From the NCBI GenBank assembly GCA_037447655.1, contig JBBHKE010001955.1, positions 1-57,432 on the forward strand: 57,432 nucleotides of DNA, in the 5' to 3' direction. The notes under the pieces were generated by a model, which was not told where the DNA came from, made no database searches, and saw only the letters and a list, made by a program, of their open reading frames with translations. This document shows positions 33,935-45,297 of the stretch, in pieces; position 1 is the stretch's first letter, and every line of letters begins with the position of its first letter. The stretch is from Zygnema cylindricum (Eukaryota; Streptophyta; Zygnematophyceae; Zygnematales; Zygnemataceae). The position numbers and the translations under genes are program-made.

Positions 33935-35280
33935 ATGGCTGCCCTCCCTCTCGCTTCCCCTCCCTTCCTCTCCTCCGGGGTGGAGCATCTCCGTCCTTCC
34001 GTACCGAATGCTAAGAAACCCGCCCTAAAATACGTGACATTTGTCACTGCCAGCTGTCGTCCAACGTGGCAGCGACCCATGGGCGCCCAACAATTCAACA
34101 GAGCTCGTCAAGCGGCCGCCATGGCCGCCACGTGGCAAGCTATGGGTAGGTTTTCTTTTTCAACCATTCTCTCTCTCTCTCCCTCCCTTCTCCCTATTTT
34201 TTTCTTAACGTTATGACTCTATTGCGGATTTTTGGATTTATCTGACCGATTATCTAATGGATGCCACGTGGCATAAATACAGGATGCCAGCCGGGCATGC
34301 CTTTCCGTGTGGATCCTGGCGCTTGGTGGATGGAGACAGTGCCACGTGGCAGGGGAGGGAACCCGTTGGAGGAGATATTCCGCCAGCTGGCAGGCGTGAA
34401 GGGCTGCCAAGTGGAGGAGAGGGAAGACGGATGGATTCTGCGATTTGAGCTTCCGGGACTGTCGGCCAAGGACGTCAAAGTCCAGGTCAGTACCCTCTCT
34501 CTCTCTCCCTCTCTCTCTCTCTTTGTCTCTCTCTCTCCCTCTCTCTCTCGCTTTGTCTCTCTCTCTCTCCCTCTCTCTCCCTCTATTTCACTCTTTCTCC
34601 TTCCTCCCTATGTCCATCTCCCTTTCCCCCCTCTCTCTCCTTATCTTTTCCACCTTCCCTCTCTCTCTCCCTACTTTGTCTCTTTTTCCATTCCTCTCTC
34701 TACCTCCTTTCTCTACCCATCACACGCTTTTCTCCTCGTCCTTTCCCCGTTTTCCTCCTTCCCTCTGCCCCCCTCCCTCTCTCTCCCTTCTCCTATATCC
34801 CTTCCGCTCTTTCATCCCCTTCCCCTCCCTCCTCCCACCCTCTCCCACTTCTCCCTCCCGACCCTGACCCTCCCCCCATTCCCCTTTCCCAAACCCACCC
34901 AGGTGGAGAACGAGCGCGTGCTTCTGATTGGCCAGCCTGGCCGGACCACACGTGTGGTCCTGCCTGGCAGTTGCCACGTGGCAGGCCTCCAGGCTCGCCT
35001 GCGCTGCGGCCTCCTCACGGTGACGCTGCCGCGGACAAAGCCCTCGAGGGAGCTGCGTGACGTCACGCTTTCAGGCGAGGAGGATGCTGACGTGGCACAG
35101 GACAGTGGTGACGTGGCAGGGAAAAAAGTTGACGTGACTATGACCAGTGCTGATGTGACAAGGGAAAAGGATGACGTGGCAAGGGGGAAGGGTGACGTGA
35201 CAGGAGAGAAGGGAGAGGGGAAAGGGACCGAGGGAGGGGAGGAGGAGAGGGATTGGTGGAAGGATGGGACTAACTCTTAA
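33935..35280 (+). CDS. Plastid-type small heat-shock protein, copy 1 (3 exons, 263 aa)
   Basis: Exons 33935-34145, 34283-34485 and 34903-35280; GT-AG junctions and phases 1 and 0 agree (792 nt). Residues 1 to ~60 are Ala/Ser/Arg-rich with almost no acidic residues, like a chloroplast transit peptide. The alpha-crystallin domain spans exons 2 and 3: GWILRFELPGLSAKDVKVQ, then VENERVLLIG, and the closing GLLTVTLPRTKP (equivalent to the family's G-V-L-x-V-x-V-P-K). sHSPs are ATP-independent holdases that bind unfolding proteins under heat. After the domain comes an unusual Asp/Lys/Gly-rich tail of ~60 residues with repeated x-DV-A/T units, encoded by repeated TGACGTGGCA-like DNA; no I-x-I motif is seen. 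Intron 2 is a long CT-rich tract. The upstream palindromic HSE fits heat induction. Confidence 0.87.
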
Positions 35281-36202
35281 AAGGGAGAGGGAGGCATGTT
35301 TTTATATTTTTTTAGATTTTTTAGGAGTAGGATTTTGAGGATCACGTCGGAGTAGTTTTTTTTTTGGTCGATTAGGAGGAAATTAATTTTTTTCTTTTTT
35401 TTTTTTTTTTCCCTTTTTATCCTTTTGAATATTTTTAGTTACATTTTTTTTTTTTTTTAAACTTGAACAGTTTTTAAATCTTTGCATTTTGGCCGCTGAA
35501 TGAAATTGAGCGGAAAAAAAAGGAAACCGAAGTACAAAAAACCAAAAAAAAAGAAAAAAAAGAAAAAAAAGAAAAAAACAGAATGAAAAGAAATGAGCAT
35601 TGTTTTTATCTATTAACTTGTTTTAGTTCATTAACGTTTTTTTTTTTTTTATCCTTAATTTTCAATTACCCGTCAGGGATCGTTTAAGGCCTCTCCCCTC
35701 CTACTCTCGTTTATTTTTTGTATTTTCTTACAGTTTTTCCTCTTTTTTTTCCGGGCAGGGGAAAACTTTTAGACCAAAAAATTCCGGTTTTGATTTCATT
35801 ACGAGAATGCGAACGAGATCCATCTCATACATATTTATTTATTTCTTAGTTTACTTAATAATTTATCCTTATTTTTTTGTCCTTTTTTTCAAAATTTTCG
35901 TTTTTTTTTCCGTTTTTTCGCATTTATTTGAATTCCTATCCCCCTCTTCCTTTTTCCTCCATCCCTTTCTCCTCCCTTCCTTTTCTCCCCCCTCCCCTTT
36001 CCTTCTCCTCCTCCCTCCTCCTCTTCCTTCCTCTCCTCTCATCTCTTTCCTTCCTTTCCTATCCTTTATCCTCCATCCGAACACCATTTTCCATTCCGTC
36101 TCCCCTCCCATCTCTCATCTCTCCATTCCTCCATTCCATCTCCCTTTCCCTCTCCCTTTCCCTCTCCCTCTCCCTCTCCCTCTCCCTCCCGCTCTCCCTC
36201 AG

Positions 36203-36638
36203 TCTCAAAGGCAGTACGTTTTTTGAAGCCCTCCCTCTCGAGTGTTGGAACCACATTCACGGTCACCCTCTCGAGAGTTGTCCTCGAGACGGTCCCGAAA
36301 ACGATGTCGTTTTTCCTATGGCCCTACCCGACTTCCAAGTAAAGTTCCGAAATAATCTTGTTCTTCTCGAAGAAGCCAAAAGGACGATACCGTTGCCAGG
36401 TGGCAGAATCCGAGAGCCGAAGAAAATGGCGTTGAAATGCGAAATCGAGGAAATCGAAGGTCGCGGAGTACTCGTTTTGTACGAAGCCGAATGGCCGGGG
36501 GAAACGGACAAAATAGGCGTACAGGGACATGACAGGTGGCGGAAAGTGTTAAATATCCCTCCGGATTTTGTTTTTAAGTCGTTCAAAGTAGAAGACGGGT
36601 GGCTCGAGTATTCGTACAAATTCGATTTGGATATTTAG
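36203..36638 (+). CDS. Divergent HSP20-like last exon (partial, ~145 aa)
   Basis: A CT-rich tract ending CTCCCTCAG at 36202 looks like an intron acceptor; the frame then stays open to TAG at 36636-36638. ENDVVFPMALPDFQVKF plus RNNLVLL aligns by eye with the sHSP pattern GWILRFELP..KDVKVQV-ENERVLL. The end, LNIPPDFVFKSFKVEDGWLEYSYKF, resembles the last alpha-crystallin strands (LP..V..I.A...DGVL.V..P). About 45 residues separate the halves, so the inter-strand loop is longer than in its neighbours. The 5' exon was not found. It sits between the two duplicated sHSP genes. Family assignment is inference; an unrelated beta-sandwich protein is possible. Confidence 0.45.
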
Positions 36639-37565
36639 TTTTTTGGATTTTAAAATTCGGAAAAAATATTTCTGGATGTTCGATTTTAGGAATTTGTTCA
36701 TAGGTTTGCTGTTTTAGAATTCGAATTTAGAGACTCGATTAGGATCATCAAAGGAGAGGAAGATGCGTAAAATGAGGTAGTAGGAAGAGACATTAGGTGG
36801 GGCAATTTTGGATTGTACAGGTCGTGTGACGTTCTCTCTCTCTCTCTCCCTCTCTCACTCTTCCCCCTGTCCCCCTCATCTCCTCTCACTCTCTCTCTTC
36901 CTTACCCTCTTCCGCTCCTTGATCTTTCTCTCGCTCTCTTTTCAAGGTGTAAATAACATTGAGTTGGGATAGGATTCAAATGTTTGACATTGAAAATCGG
37001 TTTTAGTGAACAAATTGTTTTATTTTTTGGACAAATTTGTTTAAATAAATCATGTTTATCATGTTGTTCTCTAAATTTTATGGCTCAATATTTGAAGTGA
37101 GTTTTCTCTCATGCGCGATAAATAAACAATTCAAGAAACTATTCTTGATTATTACTGGTGAGTATTTCTATTGTTGATGGGTGTTTCTCTTGTTGCTGCA
37201 TTATCTGAAGTGATTAGAAGTTCAAAATTAAAAAGCTCAGTGGTAAACTAGTGGAAAAACCCAAAATAACTTAAAAAAAAGAAGTCCTCATTACCATTGG
37301 AGTCAGCTTCTTCCCTTTGTTTCCTCCCTCATTTTCCATCCTTTGTCATTTTCCTTTTTGTATCTCCCGTTTCATTCTTTCAACCTGCATCTCTCTCTAC
37401 ACATTTCCGACTTCCATTTTCCTCATACTTTCCGTCCATTGTCGTTCTCAAAAAAGTCGACAACATGTATCAACAAATCTCTAATGCCTCCGTCATTCGA
37501 AGAAGCTACAACGCATAAACTTCAAGGAATCTCAGGCTTTTGATGTTCACAATGAATGAATGAGA
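36639..37565. other. Non-coding spacer between sHSP duplication copies
   Basis: A/T-rich, with a CT patch at 36834-36910 and short frames. The 3' end of the upstream gene should lie near 36640-36700. The duplication resumes at 37566. Confidence 0.5.
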
Positions 37566-38503
37566 CAAATGTGACACTTTTGTTAGAGCCACCATTATTG
37601 AAATTGTATATGTTGCCAGGACATGTCGATTTTGAAACATTTACGAAAATGGGATCCAATTCAAAATCGAATATAGTGCTGTAGTTCGGGTCATACAGCA
37701 CCGTTAGCCGCTATTACACTGTCGTTACTGGCGTTAAGAATTTATTGGTGTTAGTTTGAAATTAGAATATAGAAGACTTATTTAGTGCTTGGCGACGTGG
37801 CCTATTGTAGTCCGCGCCCTAAATAGTGTTGTTAACACTATTTTGTGATCGTTGGCCAAAAAATTTAGAGACCTTATAGCGGTGGGCGCAGTGTTGATGT
37901 TTTTGAAGTGTTAAATCCGTTTTTCTCCTTAGCACACAATTCTGTTTTTCGTCGGGAAACCATCAATCAGAAATACCCCCTTTCCCTCCCTCACACCCTC
38001 CCTCCCTTCTAGCCCTCCCTCCCCACTCTCCCATCTCCCCCCTAGGAAATAAACATCCGTAACGGCGAAGCGTAATCGTATAGAAACACCTAGCATATCG
38101 GTGATATCTCTAGTGATGGCCGAATCGGGTCGCATCGGCAAATCGGAATGGGCAAACTGGAAAAGAATAAAATATTAAATTGGATGAAAAAAACACATCA
38201 GTACATAGAATATCGATTTAGCCTGTTCGGCAATGATCACTATTTCTAAACTCCAATATTCCTCTCACGTTTAAACGGCTACGCTTTGAATCGCTATTAA
38301 CGTTAAGAAATAATAAGTGTGAAAAAACAATTAGTGTTATTAACTCTAGTTTGAGTTCAAGGCCTTTCTCCAAGAAAATGTTAACTGTAATTTCTGCATA
38401 ACTAATTTGAGTTCAAGGCATTTCTCCAAAAAAATATTAAATATAATTTCTGCATAACTCTAATTTGGGTTCAAGGCATTTCTCCAAAAACATATTAAAT
38501 ATA

Positions 38504-39469
38504 GGGAATTGCTAATCGCAGAGACGATTTTTGCTTCGCGCAGGTAGTTGTCAGAAATTGTACATTTGAAGTACATTTTCGTACAGCCTACGTACCTTTA
38601 AGTTTAGATTTGACGGTCAATCCGTCAAACAACTTTGACTGGCGAAATGTTGTAACGGCGGTTAAAAAAGTGTCCCGGTTGCGAACGTCGACCGTCATAA
38701 AAAAAATCAATTCACACGGCCGGCGCAAGTTTACTGTAACAGAACTGCGGCAGCCACATATAAAAAAAATGGCTGCGCGCAGGTACACCGCGAATCGTTA
38801 TTAGAGTATATAACTCTAATTAGGGTTCTTAAAATTTTGATTTTTTTCCGCAATTAGTAAACATGATTTTTGTAATTAAATTAACAACGCTATTTAAGTG
38901 CCACGTTTCAGGCACTAAATAAGAATCAATCACACTAATTACTTTTTTACGCTATTTAAACTTTGACACTAATAACGATTCGCGGTGTAGTTTCTCAATT
39001 CGCGTGAGCTTTCCACACACCGACATTTGACTTTTGATTCTGTATGAAGTTAATTTCGTTTCGTGCGAGTTTATAGATGTCGTACGTCGTACTATAATTT
39101 ATAACGGTTCGCGATTAGATTATATTTTTGCGGCTAAGTGCCTAAATCAAATGTCGGTGTGTGGAGGTCACGTGAAGTGAGAAACTATCTGCGCGCAGCC
39201 ATTTTATTTATATGTGGCTGCCGCAGTTCTGTTACAGTAAACTTGCGCCGGCCGTGTGAATTGTTTTTTTTTTTATGACGGTCGACGTTCGCAACCGGGA
39301 CACTTTTTTAACCGCCGTTACAAAATTTCGCCAGTCAAATTTGTTTGACAGATTGACCATCAAATCTAAACTTAAAGGTACGTAGCTTGTACGAAAATGT
39401 ACTTCAAATGTACAATTTCTGACAACTATCTGCGCGAAGCAAAAATCGTCTCTGCGATTAGCAATTCCC
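38504..39469. mobile_element. Second copy of the foldback element (966 bp)
   Basis: Same ends and the same TAAATATA flanks as 31944-32926. It was duplicated with the block, not independently inserted. Confidence 0.85.
38786..38987. mobile_element. Second copy of the nested MITE, 16 bp shorter (202 bp)
   Basis: Same TA-flanked ends as 32227-32444. A 16-bp segment (GTGGACCATAATCTGC region) is missing, leaving AAGTGCCACGTTTC. The deletion lies at a short repeat (GTGC/TGCC), consistent with slippage. Confidence 0.88.
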
Positions 39470-39752
39470 TAAATATAATTTCTGCATTACTGAAGTTGGG
39501 TACATTTTTCCCATAATGTAGCCGGTATAGCCGGTGTTCACATAGTCGACTTTTGAACATGTGATAACAGGTTTCCGTGATTTTCCTCCGTCTTGATCAC
39601 TGAGAATCAAATCTGAGTGCACAATCTGAGTGCACTTTTTAGTATCGACGCACTCACTTTCGCGTGTCGACGCCTTTATCTGACACTCTTATCTCTACGA
39701 TTGTACAAGATAACGAGCAATTTTAGTATGGATTGACACATTTCGTACACTA

Positions 39753-39967
39753 CACCGTGAATCGCTATTAGTGTTAATAATTTCTTCGCCACTTAAAACA
39801 TCTTTTCTCCGTACGCACGTCCAATTTTCAATATAACACCGCCAATCGTAAGTTGAGAATCTTACCTTTCAATCGCAACCGTCAGATCCACAATCCGACA
39901 TGTGTCTACGGAGAAAACATGTTTTAAGAGACGAAAAAAACATTAACCCTAATAGCGATTCACGGTG
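39753..39967. mobile_element. Second copy of the 215-bp MITE upstream of sHSP 2
   Basis: Identical layout to 33209-33423 at offset 6544. Confidence 0.8.
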
Positions 39968-40223
39968 CTGTACCGTGTTGCGATTTTAAACCTTTCACGT
40001 GATTCGTTTACTCCATTGTACGAAATTGTATTTCATTGTACTTCACGGTGCTATTTAAAGTACAGATTTCGTACAATTTCCTTGCATTAGCTCCGTTTCA
40101 AATCCGTACTGTCGGTGTGGAATTCCGTGCAAGACTGCAAGGCACCTTTCGTGACGTCACAGACGCAGTTTGTAAGACAGGTGTGAAACTTCCGTGCAAG
40201 ACTGCCGCCGACGCTTTTATCCG

Positions 40224-40247
40224 CACCGACATTCTAGAATGTCGGTG
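40224..40247. promoter_or_regulatory. Heat-shock element in a 24-bp perfect palindrome (sHSP 2)
   Basis: Same sequence and spacing as at 33680-33703, centre TTCTAGAA. Confidence 0.8.
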
Positions 40248-40478
40248 GGTCCCGTGGAAATCACGCCACCTCTCTCGCCTAGTACTGTACCTTCCCCTTA
40301 AAAATCCTCCAATTCTCCCACCCAAAATCACGAATTCTCTCCTTCTCTCCCCCGACTCCCAGAGTTACTTCTCTCCCACTTTATATTATCCTGTCCGCTT
40401 ATCTATCTCTCTCCCTCTCTCTCCCTCTCTCCCTCTCTCCCTCTCTGTTTCCCTCTTTCCCACTTAATTCACTTCACA

Positions 40479-41801
40479 ATGGCTGCCCTCACCCTCGCTT
40501 CCCCTCCCTTCCTCTCCTCCGGGGTAGAGCATCTCCGTCCTTCCGTACCGAATGCTAAGAAATCCGCCCTAAAATACGTGACATTTGTCACTGCCAGCTG
40601 TCGTCCAACGTGGCAGCGACCCATGGGCGCCCAACAATTCAGCAGAGCTCGTCAAGCGGCCGCCATGGCCGCCACGTGGCAAGCTATGGGTAGGTTTTCT
40701 TTTTCTACCATTCTCTCTCTCTCTCCCTCCCTTCTCCCTATTTTTTTCTTAACGTTATGACTCTATTGCGGATTTTTGGATTTATCTGACCGATTATCTA
40801 ATGGATGCCACGTGGCATAAATACAGGATGCCAGCCTGGCATGCCTTTCCGTGTGGATCCTGGCGCTTGGTGGATGGAGACAGTGCCACGTGGCAGGGGA
40901 GGGAACCCGTTGGAGGAGATATTCCGCCAGCTGGCAGGCGTGAAGGGCTGCCAAGTGGAGGAGAGGGAGGACGGATGGATTCTGCGATTTGAGCTTCCGG
41001 GACTGTCGGCCAAGGACGTCAAAGTCCAGGTCAGTACCCTCTCTCTCTCTCCCTCTCTCTCTCTCTTTGTCTCTCTCTCTCCCTCTCTCTCTCGCTTTGT
41101 CTCTCTCTCTCTCCCTCTCTCTCCCTCTATTTCACTCTTTCTCCTTCCTCCCTATGTCCATCTCCCTTTCCCCCTCTCTCTCCTTATCTTTTCCACCTTC
41201 CCTCTCTCTCTCCCTACTTTGTCTCTTTTTCCATTCCTCTCTCTACCTCCTTTCTCTACCCATCACACGCTTTTCTCCTCGTCCTTTCCCCGTTTCCTCC
41301 TTCCCTCTGCCCCCCTCCCTCTCTCTCCCTTCTCCTATATCCCTTCCGCTCTTTCATCCCCTTCCCCTCCCTCCTCCCACCCTCTCCCACTTCTCCCTCC
41401 CGACCCTGACCCTCCCCCCATTCCCCTTTCCCAAACCCACCCAGGTGGAGAACGAGCGCGTGCTTCTGATTGGCCAGCCTGGCCGGACCACACGTGTGGT
41501 CCTGCCTGGCAGTTGCCACGTGGCAGGCCTCCAGGCTCGCCTGCGCTGCGGCCTCCTCACGGTGACGCTGCCGCGGACAAAGCCCTCGAGGGAGCTGCGT
41601 GACGTCACGCTTTCAGGCGAGGAGGATGCTGACGTGGCACAGGACAGTGGTGACGTGGCAGTGACTAGTGCGGACGTGCCGGGAAAGAAGGATGACGTGG
41701 AAGGGGGGAAGGGTGAGGTGGCAGGGGAGAAGGGAGAGGGGAAAAGGACCGAGGGAGGGGAGGTGGAGAGGGATTGGTGGAAGGATGGGACTAACGCTTA
41801 A
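40479..41801 (+). CDS. Plastid-type small heat-shock protein, copy 2 (3 exons, 256 aa)
   Basis: Exons 40479-40689, 40827-41029 and 41445-41801 (771 nt; all junctions GT-AG, phases 1 and 0). The alpha-crystallin domain is identical to copy 1 over GWILRFELPGL..GLLTVTLPRTKP. The transit-like N-terminus has a few changes (PLAS to TLAS, KKP to KKS). The C-terminal tail is seven residues shorter and has five x-DV/EV-x units instead of six. Intact and probably heat-induced from the upstream palindromic HSE. Frames of 265-270 codons that read through intron 2 here are CT-repeat artefacts. Confidence 0.87.
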
Positions 41802-41866
41802 AAGGGAGAGAGAGGCTTTTTTAGATTTTTTTTTAAAGATTTTTTAGGTTTTGGCGGAATAGGATT

Positions 41867-42040
41867 TGACGTGGCAGTGACCAGTGCTGACGTGGCAGAA
41901 ACCAGTGATGGCGTGGCAAGAAAAACGGTGACGTGGCAGGGGGAAAGGCTTGAGGTGGGAGGGGAGGAGGAGAGTGATCTGTGGAAGGATTGGAAAAAAG
42001 GTTTAAAGGGAGAGAGAGAGAGAAGTTTTTGGATATTGAG
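41867..42040 (+). repeat. Extra, non-coding copy of the sHSP C-terminal tail repeats
   Basis: After the stop of copy 2 the TGACGTGGCA units reappear (about 41867, 41888 and 41928, with a TGGCGTGGCA variant near 41909). They are followed by a GGAGGAGGAGAG..GGAAGGATTGG segment matching the last coding bases of exon 3 and the start of the 3' flank. This is a local duplication of the exon 3 end placed in the 3' UTR or flank. No open frame joins it to the gene. Confidence 0.75.
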
Positions 42041-43876
42041 GGAATAAGGCTGGGAGGATCACATGGGAATAGTTTCTCATTTTTTTTGTTTTTTTTCTGT
42101 CGATTAGGTGAATTATTATTGGGGTTAGAGAGGTGGGATTTTTTTGTAACATATCAGGGTTAATTTTTCTATTATTTCCATTTTTTTGTGGGTTTTTTTT
42201 TTTTTTTTAATTTATAAGTTTTGAAGTGGTAGTGAGTTGATTCAAGGGGTAGACGGAGAAAAAAGGGTTGCACTTTATATGCTATTTTTATACACATTTT
42301 TTCGTTTGAATTTACAAGATTCGAAAGAGTTAAGTGACGTGCGGTTGGACTTCTCTCTCTTTCTCCCCCTCTCTCTTTCTCTCCCTCCCTCTCACTCTAT
42401 CTTTTCCCTCCCTTTCCCTCTCCCCCCCTCCCTCTCTCCTCTCTCTCTCCCTCTGTCTCTCTATGTCCCTCTGTCTGTCTTTATTTAAAACAGAATCTGG
42501 AGTGCTATTATTAATCATTGAAGAATTTTATGCTCAATAAATTTCTTTCTGAGTATTTGAACCTATGGATATGAGGGTAATTTTTTTTTACTGTTCCTCA
42601 TAATCATCTGAAATTGTTCAAAGTAATCAAATCTCAGAGTGGTTTGAAATTATAAATCATTTTCAAATGTTAAAAATAAAATTACTAAGTTTCTAAATGT
42701 TTCAGATTGCAGAAGTTTGGAAAAGAGCATTCAGGATTTTTTTTTGTTTTTCTTGGAAATACGATCGTATATGGATGTATGTATAATGAAACACAAAAGA
42801 ACAATATTGGATAACTTGATCTTTTTTTGTTTGTATGTTTTTTCTATGAATATCTTAGGGGAGGAGGGGGAGACTATTTTGTCGAGGGATGGGGAGGAGA
42901 TAAGATTTAGGAAGAGATTTATTTTTTGGGGGGGGGGGTGAAAGTTCCCTGGTCAATCAAAAGTGTCATTCTCCAATGTTTGTTTTTCTTCTCAATTTCT
43001 ATTTTGAAATTCAAAATTTAATACCCGATGTCAATTTTTTGTATCGGGGTGGGAAGGGATCATGCAACAACCACACTAATTGTTTTTGTAACATTTTTTT
43101 TAGTTGATATTCTAAATCTAATTGTGAGGAAAACAGAAAAAATGGAAAATGCCCGTCATCCAATGTTAACTATTCGTGTTACGTCATATATGCATCCATG
43201 CACATCAGATTTCCAAGAAAAGAGGAAAGGAATATTTTTTTTTTCTCTCCTTTTCATCAAGCTCCTCTTGAAAATCTTAAGGAAATTTGCTGAATTTTAT
43301 TTTCAACATATGAAAATGAATTCCTCTTTCATAAACACTGCGATTTGACTATTTTAAAGAATCTCAAACAATTTTCTCAGGAAAAGGAAAGATGTTATCC
43401 AGACATTCATTGACTTCTTGTAAGCAGAAATGCTAACAATAGGAGCAAAAATCTTCAATAATTGATGCTGATATTCCAAATTCTGTCGTAAAGAAGAAAA
43501 AATGAGGAATGTAGACAGGCACAGAGGGGAGAGAGAAAGAGGGAGAAAGAAGTCAACCACAAATTAGTTAACTCTTTCAACTTTCATACATTCATAACAA
43601 GAATGTATATACAAATAACAGTTAAATGGCAAGTCTAATTTCCAATGTAAATGTTTAATGTAAATTTTCAATGTCTGGTCTTCTATTCAATTTCAAATGT
43701 CAAATTCTGACATCACGTTTTCAATATCAGTTTTTCATTTCGGGTTGGGAAGGCAGCAAACAATGATAACAATTTGTTCTTGTAACATTTTTTTTCTTGA
43801 CATTCAAAATGATAATGATTGTGAGAAAAGGGAAAATAAGAAAAAATGCTAGACGTTAATATTGACTATTAGTGCT
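42041..43876. other. 3' flank of sHSP 2 and AT-rich DNA with a diverged direct repeat
   Basis: 42055-42360 is homologous to 48811-49130 downstream of sHSP 3, including the run into a CT-rich patch (42350-42480 and 49129-49213). A diverged direct repeat of about 160 bp occurs at about 43020-43185 and 43720-43875 (shared GGGAAGG, TTGTAACATTTTTTTT and GTGAGAAAA..GAAAA landmarks). No gene seen. Confidence 0.6.
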
Positions 43877-45297
43877 TAAATAATCCCCGCAATCACTACA
43901 ATCCCCACAATTCCCACAATCCCTAAAATCCTCACAATCCACACAATCCCCATAATTCCTAAAATCCCCACAATCCTCCCATTCTCTAACTCCTCAATCC
44001 CTACAATCCTTACAATCCCCACGATACCCACAATAACCACTATCCCCACAACTGCTACAATCCCAACAATCTCCATAATCGCTAGAAACCCTACAATCCT
44101 TTCAATCCCCGCAATCCCCACATCAGTACAACCCCCACAAGCGCAACAATACCTACAATTCTCACCATCACCACAATCCTCAGAATACCCACAGTCCCCA
44201 CAATCCCTACAATTCCTATAATCTCTACAACTCAAACAAACCCCACAATCCCTACAACCCCATAGTCCCCACAATACCGACAATACCCACAAATACGACA
44301 ATCCCCACAATCCCTACAATCACTACAATCCCCACAATCCGCACATTCCTACAATCCCCACAAGCTCTAAAATCCCCATAATCCTCACATCCCCACAATC
44401 ACCACAATTCTAATAATCTCCACAATCCCTAAAATCCATACAATCTCTACAATCCCTACAATCCTCACAATCCTCACAATCCCTACAATTCCCACAGTCG
44501 CTACAATTCTAACAATCCACACAATCATTAAAATCTCCACAATCTCCACAATTCCCACAATCCCCCCAATCACTACTATCCCTACAATCGGCACAATCCC
44601 TACAATCTCCGCAATCTCCACATTCCTACAATCCCCACAAGCCCCACAATCCCTACAATCCTCACCATCCCCACAATTCCCAAAATCCTCACAATCATTA
44701 CCACCCCTACAATATCTATAACCCCTAAAATACCCACAAATTCTCACAATGCCCACAATACCCACAATACCCACAATTCCGGCAATCCCCACAATCCCCA
44801 CGACCCTACAATCCCCACAAGCCCTACAATCCCTACGATCCTCACAATCCCCACAAGCCCCAAAATCTCTATAATCTCTACAATCCTCACATTCCCTACT
44901 ATTCCCACAATCCCCACAATTTCCACAATTCCTACAATCCCCATAATGCCCACAATACCCACAATCCCCACAATCGCTACAACCCCTATAATCTGCACAA
45001 TGCCCCCACAATTTCCACAATCACCGAATCCTCGCAATCCTTACTATCCCTTCAATCCTCACAATCCCTGCAATCCCCACAATCCCTATTATCCTCGCAA
45101 TCCCCACATCTTGCAATCCTCAAAAGCCCTACAATCCCTACAATCCTCACCATCCCCCACAATCCCAACAATCCCCACAATCTGTTGAACCCCTACAATC
45201 TCTACAATCCATGCAATCCCGCAACCCTGCAATCTCCGCAATCTCCACGGTCCCCACAATCCTCGCAATCCCTGCAATCCCCACTATCCCCACTCTA
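43877..45297. repeat. 1.4-kb tandem array of a 9-bp unit (CCCACAATC / CCTACAATC)
   Basis: About 155 units of 9 bp, mainly CCCACAATC or CCTACAATC with TCACAATC-type variants. Because 9 is a multiple of 3 each frame repeats a tripeptide: on minus Gly-Ile-Val or Gly-Asp-Cys, on plus Ile-Pro-Thr. Minus-strand frames of 144 and 211 codons arise only from this and show no start context, splice signals or domain. I do not call a gene. Confidence 0.93.

Larger units (their letters stand above)
30989..35343. repeat. First copy of a ~4.3-kb tandem duplication carrying an sHSP gene
   Basis: It matches 37566-41868 at very high identity, starting at ACAAATGTGACACTTTTG. The offset shrinks from 6577 to 6544 because of small deletions in copy 2. 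Each copy contains a 57-bp tandem repeat, a foldback element with a nested MITE, a second MITE, a palindromic heat-shock element and an sHSP gene. The 2.2-kb segment between copies (35344-37565) is not part of the match. Confidence 0.93.
37566..41868. repeat. Second copy of the ~4.3-kb tandem duplication
   Basis: Near-identical to 30989-35343. Differences include a lost CT-rich unit near 37995, a 16-bp deletion in the nested MITE, a few substitutions, and divergence in the sHSP C-terminal tail. High identity including transposons shows the insertions came before a recent duplication. Confidence 0.93.

Noticed and set aside
40805-41602. 265- and 270-codon frames reading through sHSP intron 2 (also 339 codons at 34261-35280)
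   Set aside because: They translate the CT-rich intron. The spliced model joins the alpha-crystallin halves in phase at GT-AG sites.
44385-45020. 211-codon Cys/Gly-rich minus-strand frame resembling a metallothionein- or keratin-like protein
   Set aside because: It is the translation of a 9-bp tandem array; other frames give Gly-Ile-Val or Ile-Pro-Thr repeats.
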